A stretch of 64,000 bases of DNA from assembly GCF_900129365.1 (NCBI RefSeq), contig NZ_FQVM01000010.1:1-64000 (forward strand), read 5' to 3'. The position numbers and the translations under genes are program-made. The stretch comes from Clostridium fallax. GTDB lineage: Bacteria; Bacillota; Clostridia; Clostridiales; Clostridiaceae. The notes beneath the pieces are model-generated. The model worked only from the letters and a program-made list of their open reading frames with translations, did not search any database and had not been told where the DNA came from. Numbering within the stretch: the stretch's first letter is position 1; each line of letters begins with the position of its first letter. Below, in pieces: positions 54,538-63,136 of the stretch.

Positions 54538-55230
54538 TTGATTACAGTATTTATAATAGAAGATGATCCAATGGTTAGAGATATAAATAGAAAGTTTGTA
54601 GAAAGAATAGAGGGATTTAAGGTAATAGGTTCCGTTGGAGATATTGGTGAAGCTAAAGAATATCTAAAGGATAATGTACCTAATTTAGTTTTAATGGATG
54701 TGTTTCTACCAAGTGGTCTTGGAGTAGATTTATTAAAATGGATGAGAAAAAAAGAAGTAGAGAGTGATGTTATTTTTATAACGGCAGAAAAGAATAAAAC
54801 TTCTATAAATGAAGCTTTTAGATATGGGGCTGTAGATTATTTAGTAAAGCCATTTACTTTTAATAGGTTAAAAGAGGCATTTTTAAAGTATAAGGAAAGA
54901 TTTGTTCTTTTTAATATAGATGGGGAAATTAAACAAAAATCTATAGATGAACATATATTGCAAATTAAGACTAATGAGAAGAATGATAGAAGAAGCACAT
55001 CTTTAACTAAAGGATTAAATGAAAATACTTATAATCAAATATGGGATTACATAAAGAATAATAATGGTATAAAATTGACAGCGGATCAGGTGGCAGATGA
55101 AGTAGGAGTTGCAAGGGTTACTGCTAGAAGATATTTAGAGTTTATGTTTAAGGAAAATAAACTAGAAATAAATCAAGAATATGGTAAGATAGGTAGACCT
55201 ACAAATTATTATAAAATTAAAGAGAAATAA
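54538..55230 (+). CDS. CitB/DcuR-family response regulator
   Basis: 230 aa, TTG start behind TGGAGGT. The receiver domain (residues 1-~120) has the acid pair EDDPM, the phospho-acceptor Asp in VLMDVFLPSG, and the switch Lys in DYLVKPF. The C-terminal HTH is LTADQVADEVGVARVTARRYLEFM. It pairs with the kinase immediately upstream. The likely target is the flavoprotein promoter downstream, which has direct repeats. Confidence 0.93.
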   Translation: MITVFIIEDDPMVRDINRKFVERIEGFKVIGSVGDIGEAKEYLKDNVPNLVLMDVFLPSGLGVDLLKWMRKKEVESDVIFITAEKNKTSINEAFRYGAVDYLVKPFTFNRLKEAFLKYKERFVLFNIDGEIKQKSIDEHILQIKTNEKNDRRSTSLTKGLNENTYNQIWDYIKNNNGIKLTADQVADEVGVARVTARRYLEFMFKENKLEINQEYGKIGRPTNYYKIKEK

Positions 55231-55245
55231 GTTAATCAAAGCGTT

Positions 55246-55281
55246 AAAGGAGCTAGTTAAATAAGATAATAGCTCTTTTTT
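55246..55281 (+). terminator. Two-component operon terminator
   Basis: The stem AAAGGAGCTA/TAGCTCTTT is followed by TTTTATTT. Confidence 0.75.
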
Positions 55282-55420
55282 TATTTAAATTAATTATAAA
55301 TAAAAAAATATAACTATTTTAAAGATATTGATTTTATATAATTAGAATAAATTTAATTGATATAGTTGCTAATACAATATATTAATATAAATAAAACAAT
55401 ATTAAATAGTAATGAACAAA

Positions 55421-55479
55421 AAGACCAAAATGATATATAAGACCATAATATTGATGAAAAATTCATAAATTAATATACT
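55421..55479 (+). promoter_or_regulatory. Reductase promoter with upstream direct repeats
   Basis: The repeats AAGACCAAAAT (55421) and AAGACCATAAT (55439) are spaced 18 bp apart. They lie just upstream of -35 TTGATG (55451-55456), a 17-nt spacer and -10 TATACT (55474-55479). The arrangement fits activation by the neighbouring response regulator (inference). Confidence 0.55.
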
Positions 55480-55521
55480 TATAATGAAATATTATTTTAA
55501 TTTGAGAGGGGACAAGCTAAG

Positions 55522-56943
55522 ATGAAAAAGAAAACGTTAGCTTTATTAATGGCTGCTATAGTTGCAATACCAACAGTGTCATTAATGGGATGTGGCAAAA
55601 AAGAATCAGCAGATGTTGTTATTATAGGAGCAGGTGGAGCTGGTTTATCAGCAGCAATACAAGCAAAACAGGATGGAGCTAAAAATGTAGTAGTTCTTGA
55701 AAAAATGCCTATGGTTGGTGGTAACACAAATAGGGCAACTGGTGGATTAAATGCTGCTGGAACAAAGCAACAACAAGAAAAAGGAATTGAAGATAGTGCT
55801 GAAGTTATGTTTGAAGACACAATGAAAGGTGGACATCAAAAAAACAATCCTGAGCTAGTTAAGAAGCTATCAGAAGAAGCTAAGGATTCAGTAGCTTGGT
55901 TAACAGATTTAGGTGCAGATTTAAATGATGTTGGTAGACTAGCTGGAGCTACAAATTATAGAGCTCACAGACCAACTGGTGGAGCACCAGTTGGAGCTGA
56001 ATTAGTTAAAACTTTAAATAAATCAGCTAAGGATCAAAAAATAGATGTTAGATTATGGAACAAAGCTAGTGAAATAGTTTTAGATAAAGAAGGTAAGGTT
56101 TGTGGAGTTAAGGCTACAGACAAAGATAGTAAAGAATACACAATAGACACTAAAGCTGTTATAGTTGCAGGTGGTGGATTTGGAGCAAATCAAGAAATGG
56201 TAGTTAAATATAAGCCAGAACTAAAAGGTTTTTCTACAACTAACCACAATGGAGCAACTGGTGATGGAATAGTATTAGCTGAAAAAGCTGGGGCTGATTT
56301 AGTTGATATGGCAGAAATTCAAACTCACCCAACAGTTGTACCAGAAAAGGCAGTAATGGTTTCAGAGGCTGTTAGAGGTAATGGTGCAATCCTTATAAAT
56401 AAAGAAGGTAAGAGATTTATAAATGAATTATTAACTAGAGACGTTGTATCAAAAGGAATATTAGATCAGCCTGATAAGCAAGCTTACTTATTCTTTGATG
56501 ATGGATTAAGAAAGAGTTTAAAGTCAACAGAAGAGTATTTTAATATGGGATTAGTAACTGAAGCTGATTCAGTTGAAGATTTAGCTGCTAAGTTAGAAAT
56601 AGATCCTGCAACAATGAAAGCTACTGTAGATAAGTATAATCAAGGGGTAGCTGCTAAGAGTGATGAATTCCAAAGACCAGACCTTCCAAGAGAATTAAAT
56701 CAAGGAAAGGTATATGCTATACTTGTAGCACCAGCAGTTCACCACACTATGGGTGGAATTAAAATAAATACAAATGCAGAAGTTTTAAATAAAGACGGAA
56801 AAGTAATACCAGGATTATTTGCTGCTGGAGAAGTAACAGGAGGAGTTCACGGAGGAAATAGACTTGGTGGAAATGCTCTTGCTGATATAGTTACATATGG
56901 AAGAACAGCTGGAAAAGATGCTGTTAAATATATAAATCAATAA
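55522..56943 (+). CDS. Lipoprotein flavin reductase (fumarate reductase/flavocytochrome c-like)
   Basis: 473 aa. A lipoprotein signal (lipobox LMGC, Cys at residue 24) is followed by an FAD domain with DVVIIGAGGAGLSAAIQA and GGNTNRATGGLNAAGT. The capping/active-site region has NELLTRDVVSKGIL (the Arg used as proton donor in this family), and the C-terminus has HHTMGGIKIN and GGVHGGNRLGGNALADIVTYG. No haem motif is present. It probably reduces fumarate or another unsaturated acid at the outer face of the membrane. RBS GAGAGGGGA. The FMN-binding lipoprotein follows after 32 nt. Confidence 0.9.
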   Translation: MKKKTLALLMAAIVAIPTVSLMGCGKKESADVVIIGAGGAGLSAAIQAKQDGAKNVVVLEKMPMVGGNTNRATGGLNAAGTKQQQEKGIEDSAEVMFEDTMKGGHQKNNPELVKKLSEEAKDSVAWLTDLGADLNDVGRLAGATNYRAHRPTGGAPVGAELVKTLNKSAKDQKIDVRLWNKASEIVLDKEGKVCGVKATDKDSKEYTIDTKAVIVAGGGFGANQEMVVKYKPELKGFSTTNHNGATGDGIVLAEKAGADLVDMAEIQTHPTVVPEKAVMVSEAVRGNGAILINKEGKRFINELLTRDVVSKGILDQPDKQAYLFFDDGLRKSLKSTEEYFNMGLVTEADSVEDLAAKLEIDPATMKATVDKYNQGVAAKSDEFQRPDLPRELNQGKVYAILVAPAVHHTMGGIKINTNAEVLNKDGKVIPGLFAAGEVTGGVHGGNRLGGNALADIVTYGRTAGKDAVKYINQ

Positions 56944-56975
56944 TTAAAACAAAGGAATAAGTGGAGGAATTTAGT

Positions 56976-57314
56976 ATGAAAAAATTATCTGCAATATTAG
57001 CAACTGCTTTAATATCAGTAGCATTAATTGGATGTGGTGGTAAGTATAAAGATGGTACTTACACTGGAACAGGAAAAGGAGCTGCAAGTGAAATAAAAGT
57101 TGAAGTTCAAGTTAAGGGTGGAGAAATTAATGACATTAAGTTAGTAGACCAACATGAAACTCCAACTTTAGTTCAAGGTGTTGAAGAAAACATGATTCCT
57201 GATATTATAAAGAAACAAGGAACTGAAGGTGTAGAAGTTATAAGTGGAGCTTCAAACTCATCAAAGGGTGTATTAGAAGCCGTGAATAAGGCTTTAGATC
57301 AAGCTAAGAAGTAA
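56976..57314 (+). CDS. FMN-binding domain lipoprotein
   Basis: 112 aa from the ATG at 56976 (RBS GGAGGAAT). The in-frame GTG at 56961 is part of the RBS region. A lipobox ALIGC (Cys ~20) is followed by a single FMN_bind domain with DGTYTGTGKGAASEIKVEVQV and the C-terminal motif VISGASNSSKGVLEAV, where the second Ser/Thr after SGA is the residue to which ApbE links FMN in this family. It probably passes electrons to the adjacent lipoprotein reductase. No apbE gene is in the window. Confidence 0.9.
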   Translation: MKKLSAILATALISVALIGCGGKYKDGTYTGTGKGAASEIKVEVQVKGGEINDIKLVDQHETPTLVQGVEENMIPDIIKKQGTEGVEVISGASNSSKGVLEAVNKALDQAKK

Positions 57315-57323
57315 TATATAAGT

Positions 57324-57362
57324 TGAAAGAAACCTCTTAAATAAATAAGAGGTTTCTTATTT
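57324..57362 (+). terminator. Reductase operon terminator
   Basis: The strong stem GAAACCTCTTA/TAAGAGGTTTC is followed by TTATTTAT. Confidence 0.85.
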
Positions 57363-57449
57363 ATAATTATATGTATTTTTAAAATAAATTTTATAATATA
57401 TAAGTTTTATTAAATAGGTATATATAGTAAGTTTAAATAATATTTGTTA

Positions 57450-57478
57450 TTGCATTGTTAAATGGTATATGATATTAT
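57450..57478 (+). promoter_or_regulatory. Possible promoter of tRNA-Ser/SRP RNA
   Basis: TTGCAT (57450-57455), a 17-nt spacer and TATTAT (57473-57478). It is about 90 bases from the tRNA, so another start nearer the gene is possible. Confidence 0.35.
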
Positions 57479-57573
57479 AACTAATGTAGCATTAAATATA
57501 GATTATATTATATTAGAGTTAGTTCTATAAATGATGCAAATAAATTAAATATTTTTTTATATTAAAACTACAT

Positions 57574-57664
57574 GGAGAGATGTTCGAGTTGGTTTAAGGA
57601 GCACGCCTGGAAAGCGTGTGTAGGGGAAACTCTACCGGGGGTTCGAATCCCCCTCTTTCCGCCA
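57574..57664 (+). tRNA. tRNA-Ser (GGA)
   Basis: 91 nt with encoded CCA, a long variable arm, and the anticodon GGA in loop ctGGAaa. It reads TCC, the specifier codon of the serS T-box at 5667. Confidence 0.96.
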
Positions 57665-57666
57665 TA

Positions 57667-57932
57667 GTTGTGCTAGATGGGGAGTTAGCGGTGCCCTGTA
57701 ACCTGCAATCCGCTATAGCAGGATTGAAGTCCTCACCGAGGCCTTAACTTGTAAGGTCTGCCCTATGAAAGTGGCGTTGATGGTTGGGTCCCACGCAACA
57801 TAAGCCCGTGAACTTCGTCAGGTCCGGAAGGAAGCAGCGATAAGCGGTTACTTGTGTGTGCCGTGGCAAACCTGGCCTGAGTTAACTACATAGGTAACGC
57901 TTATAAGTTATTGTCAGAGTGAGGTGCACAAC
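57667..57932 (+). ncRNA. ffs: Signal recognition particle RNA, large Gram-positive type
   Basis: The ends pair (GTTGTGC with GCACAAC). The highly conserved domain IV is GTCAGGTCCGGAAGGAAGCAGC at about 57817-57840, with the flanking stem. The length of about 266 nt with an Alu-type 5' domain (TGCCCTGTAACCTGC...) fits the Bacillus/Clostridium SRP RNA. It starts 2 nt after tRNA-Ser and may be cotranscribed and processed. Confidence 0.95.
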
Positions 57933-57948
57933 TTTTAATATGATTATT

Positions 57949-57980
57949 AAAGTCTTCAAATAATTTTGAAGGCTTTTTTT
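57949..57980 (+). terminator. SRP RNA terminator
   Basis: The hairpin AAAGTCTTCAAA/TTTGAAGGCTTT is followed by TTTTATAT. Confidence 0.85.
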
Positions 57981-58145
57981 ATATATAATATTAAGAAAAC
58001 TATATAAAGTTATAATTGTTTCATCTTTATAATAAGATAACCACAATATAATTAATAAAAATATAAATTTAAAATTATATTTTACATAAACCAAAGAAAA
58101 ATTGATAATCCTAATTATATAATTAAAATAACAGGAGGATTTACT

Positions 58146-58835
58146 TTGAAAAAATTAATTGTATTTTTATTAATTATTATATGTATTAATACTACTAAGG
58201 TTTTTGCCAATGATAAGGTTCCAGAGAAATTCACACTTCCACCTCTTAAATATAGTTACGATGCTTTAGAACCTTATATTGATAAAAAAACTATGATAAT
58301 CCATCATGACAAGCATCATGGTACTTATGTTGATAATTTAAATAAGGCATTAGAAAAATATCCAGAGTACTATAAGTTTAAAATAGATGAATTATTATTA
58401 AATTTAGATAAGTTACCGGAAGAAATAAGAGAAACTGTTAAAAATAATGGTGGTGGACATTATAACCACTCCTTATTTTGGGAGGTTATGGGGCCAAATG
58501 GTAAAGGGGAACCAAAGGGAAATATCCTAAAAGCTATAGAGAAAGATTTTACTTCCTTTGAAAAGTTTAAGGAAGAGTTTAAAAAAGCAGCTTTATCTAG
58601 ATTTGGTTCTGGATGGGCTTGGCTTTTAAAAGATCAAGATGGTAATCTTAAGATAGTAACTACTGCTAATCAAGATATACCAGATATATCAAGATATAAG
58701 CCTGTATTACTTTTAGATGTATGGGAACATGCTTACTATTTAAAATATTTAAATAAGAGAGCAGATTATATTGATAATTGGTGGAATGTAGTTAATTGGG
58801 ATAAAGTTGAGGAGTTATATAACAAAAATATGTAA
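58146..58835 (+). CDS. Exported Mn/Fe superoxide dismutase
   Basis: 229 aa, TTG start behind AGGAGGA. A clear signal peptide KKLIVFLLIIICINTTKVFA is followed by a full-length SOD domain. Metal ligands are visible: the first His in MIIHHDKHHGTY, the second in GGGHYNHSLFW, and Asp and His in LLLDVWEHAYYLKY. The NQD segment (TTANQDIP) is more like the Mn type than the Fe type. Most bacterial SODs are cytoplasmic, so export in an anaerobe is unusual. It is a single-gene unit. Confidence 0.93.
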   Translation: MKKLIVFLLIIICINTTKVFANDKVPEKFTLPPLKYSYDALEPYIDKKTMIIHHDKHHGTYVDNLNKALEKYPEYYKFKIDELLLNLDKLPEEIRETVKNNGGGHYNHSLFWEVMGPNGKGEPKGNILKAIEKDFTSFEKFKEEFKKAALSRFGSGWAWLLKDQDGNLKIVTTANQDIPDISRYKPVLLLDVWEHAYYLKYLNKRADYIDNWWNVVNWDKVEELYNKNM

Positions 58836-58934
58836 TTGCTATAATAAAAATATTTTATTATTAATTTTAATAAACATTGAAATATAATTTTAGTAAAATA
58901 TATAAGCTTTATTTTTATAAATAATTAAAAAAAA

Positions 58935-58979
58935 TAAAAGGTGGTAAAATTTAATGTATAAAATTTTACCACTTTTTAT
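58935..58979. terminator. Bidirectional terminator between sod and folA
   Basis: The stem AAAAGGTGGTAAAATTT/AAATTTTACCACTTTTT lies between convergent genes. Confidence 0.8.
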
Positions 58980-59025
58980 CGATATAAATTAAAAATAAAA
59001 TAAAGAATATTAATAAAAAATCTTT

Positions 59026-59517
59026 TTAAACTCTGGTGTAAATAATAAAATCAAAGAACAAATCAGAATAATTATCAAAAATATCTTTTTCTTCATAAGA
59101 TATTTTCCATGTGTTAGAATCTATATGAGGAAAGTAAGTATCACCTATAAAATTTTTTTGTATCCTTGAAATATATATTTTATCTGTATAGTTAATAAGT
59201 TCATTATATATTTCACCACCACCTATAACAAAGATCTCTTCTTTACAATGAACAAAGTTGTTTATAATTTCATCTATATTGTTGATAACTTTAACATCTT
59301 TGTGGAAAACTTTAAAATCTTTATTTTTACTTAATATAATATGTTTTCTATTAGGAAGAACTTTTGGTAATGCCTCAAAGGTTTTTCTACCCATTATAAT
59401 GCTATGATTTTCTGTTATTTTTTTAAATCTTTTTAAGTCTTCAGGAATATGCCATAAAAGTGAATTGTTACATCCAATTATATTATTTTTTGATACAGCA
59501 ACTATAATTGATAACAT
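59026..59517 (-). CDS. folA: Dihydrofolate reductase
   Basis: 163 aa. It starts MLSIIVAVSKNNIIGCNNSLLWHIPEDLKRFK with the catalytic acid in the PEDL helix. NADPH-binding blocks are IIMGRKTFEALPKVLPNRKHIILS and IFVIGGGEIYNELI. It makes tetrahydrofolate. RBS AAAGGAGA. It is monocistronic and divergent from dnaX. No thyA is adjacent. Confidence 0.96.
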   Translation of the reverse strand: MLSIIVAVSKNNIIGCNNSLLWHIPEDLKRFKKITENHSIIMGRKTFEALPKVLPNRKHIILSKNKDFKVFHKDVKVINNIDEIINNFVHCKEEIFVIGGGEIYNELINYTDKIYISRIQKNFIGDTYFPHIDSNTWKISYEEKDIFDNYSDLFFDFIIYTRV

Positions 59518-59715
59518 AAAAAATCTCCTTTTAGATCTATAATAAATATTTTTAATTTATTAATTTTTATATATGTATATTTATTTTAGAATAAAGTAAG
59601 AAATTAATAAATAAGTTTTAATACAATATTTTTTATATTAAAAGCTTTAGTTGTTAAAGATTTATGTTATTGTATAATATAAATATATCGAATTGATTTA
59701 GAGAGGTGAATACCT

Positions 59716-61341
59716 TTGGCTTATACTGCTTTATATAGAGAATGGAGACCGAAGAATTTTAATGATGTAGTTGGTCAAGAGCATATAACAACTACACTAA
59801 AAAATCAAATAATTAATGATAGAATTGCTCATGCATATCTTTTTTGTGGAACAAGAGGAACAGGAAAAACATCTACAGCAAAGGTTATGGCTAAGGCTTT
59901 AAATTGCTTAGACCTTAAGGATGGAGAACCTTGTAATGAATGTGATATGTGTAAGAAAATAAATGAAGGTTTAGCTATAGATATAACAGAGCTAGATGCA
60001 GCTTCAAATAATGGAGTAGATAAAATAAGGGATATAATAGAAGATGTTCAATATCCTCCTCAAGAAGCTAAATATAAAATTTATATAATGGATGAGGTTC
60101 ATATGCTATCTCAAGGAGCAGTAAATGCCTTCTTAAAAACTCTAGAAGAACCTCCTAAAAATGTTGTATTTATATTAGCAACAACAGATCCTCAAAAATT
60201 ACCTATCACTATTTTATCTAGATGTCAAAGATTTGATTTTAGAAGAATAAGTAATGAAGAAATATCAAATAGGCTTAGAAAGATAGTAGACAATCAAGGA
60301 GTTTTTGCAGATAATAATAGTTTAAATTTAATAGCTAGAATTTCAGATGGAGCTATGAGAGATTCTCTTAGTATATTAGATCAAGCTATATCTATGGGGG
60401 ATGGTAAAGTCGATTATAGTGAGTTAGTTGGAATGTTAGGACTTGTAACTAATGAATATTTGTTTCAACTAACAGATAATGTAATAGAAAGAAATGTGGA
60501 AAACTGTATAACCACTATAGATAAAATAGTCTTTTCTGGTAAGGATATTCACTTATTTATTAAAGATTTAATATCACACTATAGAAATTTACTTATGATT
60601 AAGGTTACTAATAATCCAGAAGAAGTTTTAGATATGTCTATTGAGAATATTGAGCTTATAAAGGCTCAGGGTTCAAGGTTAAGAGTAGAAGAAATAATGA
60701 GAACTATAAGAATTCTTCAAGAAGCAGAAGAAAATTCTAAAATAAGTAGGCAATCTAGATTATATTTAGAACTTGCAGTTATTAAAATGTGTAAAATAGA
60801 ATATGATACATCTAAGGAGGTATTATTAGCTAGAATAAATAGATTAGAAGAAACTTTGAAAAGTGGAAAAATAAAGCTTTCTATAGATGATTCTAAAAAA
60901 GAAAATAAAGAGTTAAAATCACAAAATACAAATAAAAAGCATTTGGAAAGTTCTAAAAAACATATAGATAATTTACAAGGGGATTATAATAAAAATTCTA
61001 ATATAACAATAGATGATGTAAAAAAGGCTTGGAGAGATATTCTTGAGAATTTAAAAAATAGAAGATGTATGGTAATATATGCATCTCTTATGACAGGAAA
61101 GCCTTTAAGTTGTGTAAATGGAATTATAGATATTGAATATGATAGTCAATATGCTTTTAATAAAGTTAGATTGGATAAAGTTGAAAACTCAAAAATAGTA
61201 AATGAAGTTTTCTCTGAGATATTAAAAGATAAGGTTATTGTCAGATATTCTGTAGTTAAAGAAGAGGAAAAAGAATTAGAAACTGAGCAGATATTGACGA
61301 ATGTTTTAGGTGAAGATATTTTAGAAATATTAGATGAATAA
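59716..61341 (+). CDS. dnaX: DNA polymerase III subunits gamma/tau
   Basis: 541 aa, TTG start behind GAGAGGTGA. The clamp-loader AAA+ domain has FRPKNF-like EWRPKNFNDVVGQEH, Walker A CGTRGTGKTS, a four-Cys zinc module (CLDLKDGEPCNECDMC), IYIMDEVHML, and the arginine finger LSRCQRFDF. A C-terminal tau-like extension begins about residue 385. First gene of the usual dnaX-ybaB-recR cluster. Confidence 0.96.
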   Translation: MAYTALYREWRPKNFNDVVGQEHITTTLKNQIINDRIAHAYLFCGTRGTGKTSTAKVMAKALNCLDLKDGEPCNECDMCKKINEGLAIDITELDAASNNGVDKIRDIIEDVQYPPQEAKYKIYIMDEVHMLSQGAVNAFLKTLEEPPKNVVFILATTDPQKLPITILSRCQRFDFRRISNEEISNRLRKIVDNQGVFADNNSLNLIARISDGAMRDSLSILDQAISMGDGKVDYSELVGMLGLVTNEYLFQLTDNVIERNVENCITTIDKIVFSGKDIHLFIKDLISHYRNLLMIKVTNNPEEVLDMSIENIELIKAQGSRLRVEEIMRTIRILQEAEENSKISRQSRLYLELAVIKMCKIEYDTSKEVLLARINRLEETLKSGKIKLSIDDSKKENKELKSQNTNKKHLESSKKHIDNLQGDYNKNSNITIDDVKKAWRDILENLKNRRCMVIYASLMTGKPLSCVNGIIDIEYDSQYAFNKVRLDKVENSKIVNEVFSEILKDKVIVRYSVVKEEEKELETEQILTNVLGEDILEILDE

Positions 61342-61452
61342 TATAACAAATTTCAGCTTATTTCATAGTATTAATATTATGAGAATTAGTAGTAATCATA
61401 ATTAAAATACTATATAATAAATAGAGATTTATACAAATAAGGAGGATTTAAC

Positions 61453-61794
61453 ATGGCAAAAGGCGGATTTCCAGGTGGAATGGGAAACATGAACAATCTA
61501 ATGAAGCAAGCTCAAAAACTTCAAAAGCAAATGGAAGACATGCAAAAAGAACTTGAATCTGCAGAGTTTGAAGCTTCTGTTGGTGGTGGAGCTGTTACAG
61601 TTAAGGTTACAGGAAAAAAAGAGATAACAGCAATAAATATAAAGCCTGAAGTTGTAGATCCAGATGATGTTGAGATGCTAGAAGATTTAGTTCTTTCAGC
61701 AGTAAATGAAGCGTTAAGAAAAGCTGATGAAGAAACATCAAGTAAAATGGGCAAATTAACTGGTGGTATGGGAATGCCTCCAGGATTATTCTAA
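61453..61794 (+). CDS. YbaB/EbfC family nucleoid-associated protein
   Basis: 113 aa. Gly/Met-rich N-terminus ([32 protein letters not shown]), then the [21 protein letters not shown] core and the acidic [18 protein letters not shown] helix. It binds DNA and coats the nucleoid. It sits between dnaX and recR as in most bacteria. RBS AAGGAGG. Confidence 0.95.
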   Translation: MAKGGFPGGMGNMNNLMKQAQKLQKQMEDMQKELESAEFEASVGGGAVTVKVTGKKEITAINIKPEVVDPDDVEMLEDLVLSAVNEALRKADEETSSKMGKLTGGMGMPPGLF

Positions 61795-61805
61795 GGTAAT
61801 TTTTG

Positions 61806-61839
61806 TTTTAGGCATACAGTTTAAACTGTATGCCTAAAA
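61806..61839. repeat. 34-bp perfect palindrome between ybaB and recR
   Basis: Two 17-base arms (TTTTAGGCATACAGTTT and its exact complement) meet with no spacer. No T-run of terminator quality follows on either strand. It could be an RNA hairpin modulating recR expression or a processing site. Confidence 0.75.
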
Positions 61840-61888
61840 TATTAGAATAGAATTTTTGTAAATAAATTTATAAAGGAGGATAAACTTT

Positions 61889-62485
61889 ATGGAATTTTAT
61901 CCAATTGCTATTGAAAAACTTATAGAAGAGTTTGCAAAATTACCTAGTATAGGTCAAAAGACCGCTCAAAGGTTAACTTTGCATATATTAAATCTTCCTA
62001 AAGAAGAGGTAGAAGATTTTGCTAAGGCCCTTATAAAAGCAAGAGGAACAATAAAGTATTGTTCTGTTTGTGGTAATTATACAGACTCAGATCCTTGTGC
62101 TATATGTTCAAATCCTAACAGAGATAAAAAGGTTATATGCGTTGTAGAACAACCTAAAGATATAATGACAATGGAAAAAGTCAAAGAGTTCAATGGAGTT
62201 TATCATGTTCTTCATGGTAATATCTCACCTATGCAGGGGAGAGGGCCACAAGATATAAGAATAAGAGAACTGGTTTCTAGAATGTCTGGAGATGTTAAAG
62301 AAGTAATTGTAGCAACTAATCCTAATATAGAGGGTGAAGCTACTGCTATGTATATAGCAAAGATTTTAAAGCCTTTAGATGTTAAGGTAACTAGGATAGC
62401 AGCAGGAATTCCTGTGGGAGGAGATTTAGAGTATGCTGATGAAGTTACTTTGTCAAAAGCCTTAGAAGGAAGAAAAGAAATATAA
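61889..62485 (+). CDS. recR: Recombination protein RecR
   Basis: 198 aa. The N-terminal HhH region is [19 protein letters not shown]. The zinc finger is [16 protein letters not shown], and the Toprim domain is [16 protein letters not shown]...[16 protein letters not shown]. It acts with RecFO in gap repair. RBS AAGGAGG. Confidence 0.97.
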   Translation: MEFYPIAIEKLIEEFAKLPSIGQKTAQRLTLHILNLPKEEVEDFAKALIKARGTIKYCSVCGNYTDSDPCAICSNPNRDKKVICVVEQPKDIMTMEKVKEFNGVYHVLHGNISPMQGRGPQDIRIRELVSRMSGDVKEVIVATNPNIEGEATAMYIAKILKPLDVKVTRIAAGIPVGGDLEYADEVTLSKALEGRKEI

Positions 62486-62557
62486 AAAAATTAACTGTAT
62501 AAACTTAAATTTTAATGGACATACTTACTACTAATATTACAATGTTTAGGAGGAAGT

Positions 62558-62815
62558 ATGATTAAAAGAAATAAAAAAAAGAATGAAAAATATAATATAA
62601 ATAGAGATAAGATTATAGAGTTAATAAGATTGGCTAAGGTGGAGATTGATATAGCTAGAGAAAATTTCAATTATTTAGATGATCCTAAACTTATAGAAAT
62701 GGCTATATATCAAGAACAAGCAGCTAAAAGTAAATTTGAGTATTTAGTTTTAGAAGCAAAAAGAAAAGGAATAAAGGCAGAAGACGAAAAGATTTATTTA
62801 GATTATTGTAAGTAA
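62558..62815 (+). CDS. DUF2508 family small protein (YaaL-like)
   Basis: 85 aa, Lys-rich start then one helical domain (ELIRLAKVEIDIARENFNYLDDPKLIEMAIYQEQAAKSKF). It is always found between recR and bofA in Bacillus and Clostridium. Function is unknown. RBS TAGGAGG. bofA follows after 10 nt. Confidence 0.88.
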   Translation: MIKRNKKKNEKYNINRDKIIELIRLAKVEIDIARENFNYLDDPKLIEMAIYQEQAAKSKFEYLVLEAKRKGIKAEDEKIYLDYCK

Positions 62816-62825
62816 GTTTTAAGGA

Positions 62826-63089
62826 GTGATTTCTATACAATCTTTAATTTATTCATTATTACCCTTTATAGGAATAATTATTTTATTTATGATATTTGCA
62901 TGGCCAATTAAGCTAATGATTAAATTATTAGTTAATGGTTTATTAGGGGTAATTTTATTAGCAATTACAAATTATATAGGTGGATACTTTGGTTTGGGTT
63001 TAGATATAAACATATTTACTTCCTTGATAGCAGGTTTTTTAGGAATACCAGGAGTATTACTTTTAATATTCTTTAAATTATTTTTATAA
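62826..63089 (+). CDS. bofA: BofA family inhibitor of pro-sigma-K processing
   Basis: About 87 aa and almost wholly hydrophobic, with two or three membrane segments and the Gly-rich block NGLLGVILLAITNYIGGYFGLGLDINIFTSLIAGFLGIPGVLLLI, typical of BofA. In Bacillus it holds the SpoIVFB protease inactive in the mother-cell membrane. The GTG at 62826 overlaps the only RBS (AAGGAG, 62821-62826). A downstream ATT or ATA codon may be the true start. Confidence 0.88.
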   Translation: MISIQSLIYSLLPFIGIIILFMIFAWPIKLMIKLLVNGLLGVILLAITNYIGGYFGLGLDINIFTSLIAGFLGIPGVLLLIFFKLFL

Positions 63090-63101
63090 ATAAACAATAA
63101 G

Positions 63102-63136
63102 AAACAGGTGACTTTAAAAAGTTCACCTGTTTTATT
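63102..63136 (+). terminator. bofA terminator
   Basis: The hairpin AAACAGGTGAACTT-like (AACAGGTGA/TCACCTGTT) is followed by TTATTATA. Confidence 0.8.
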
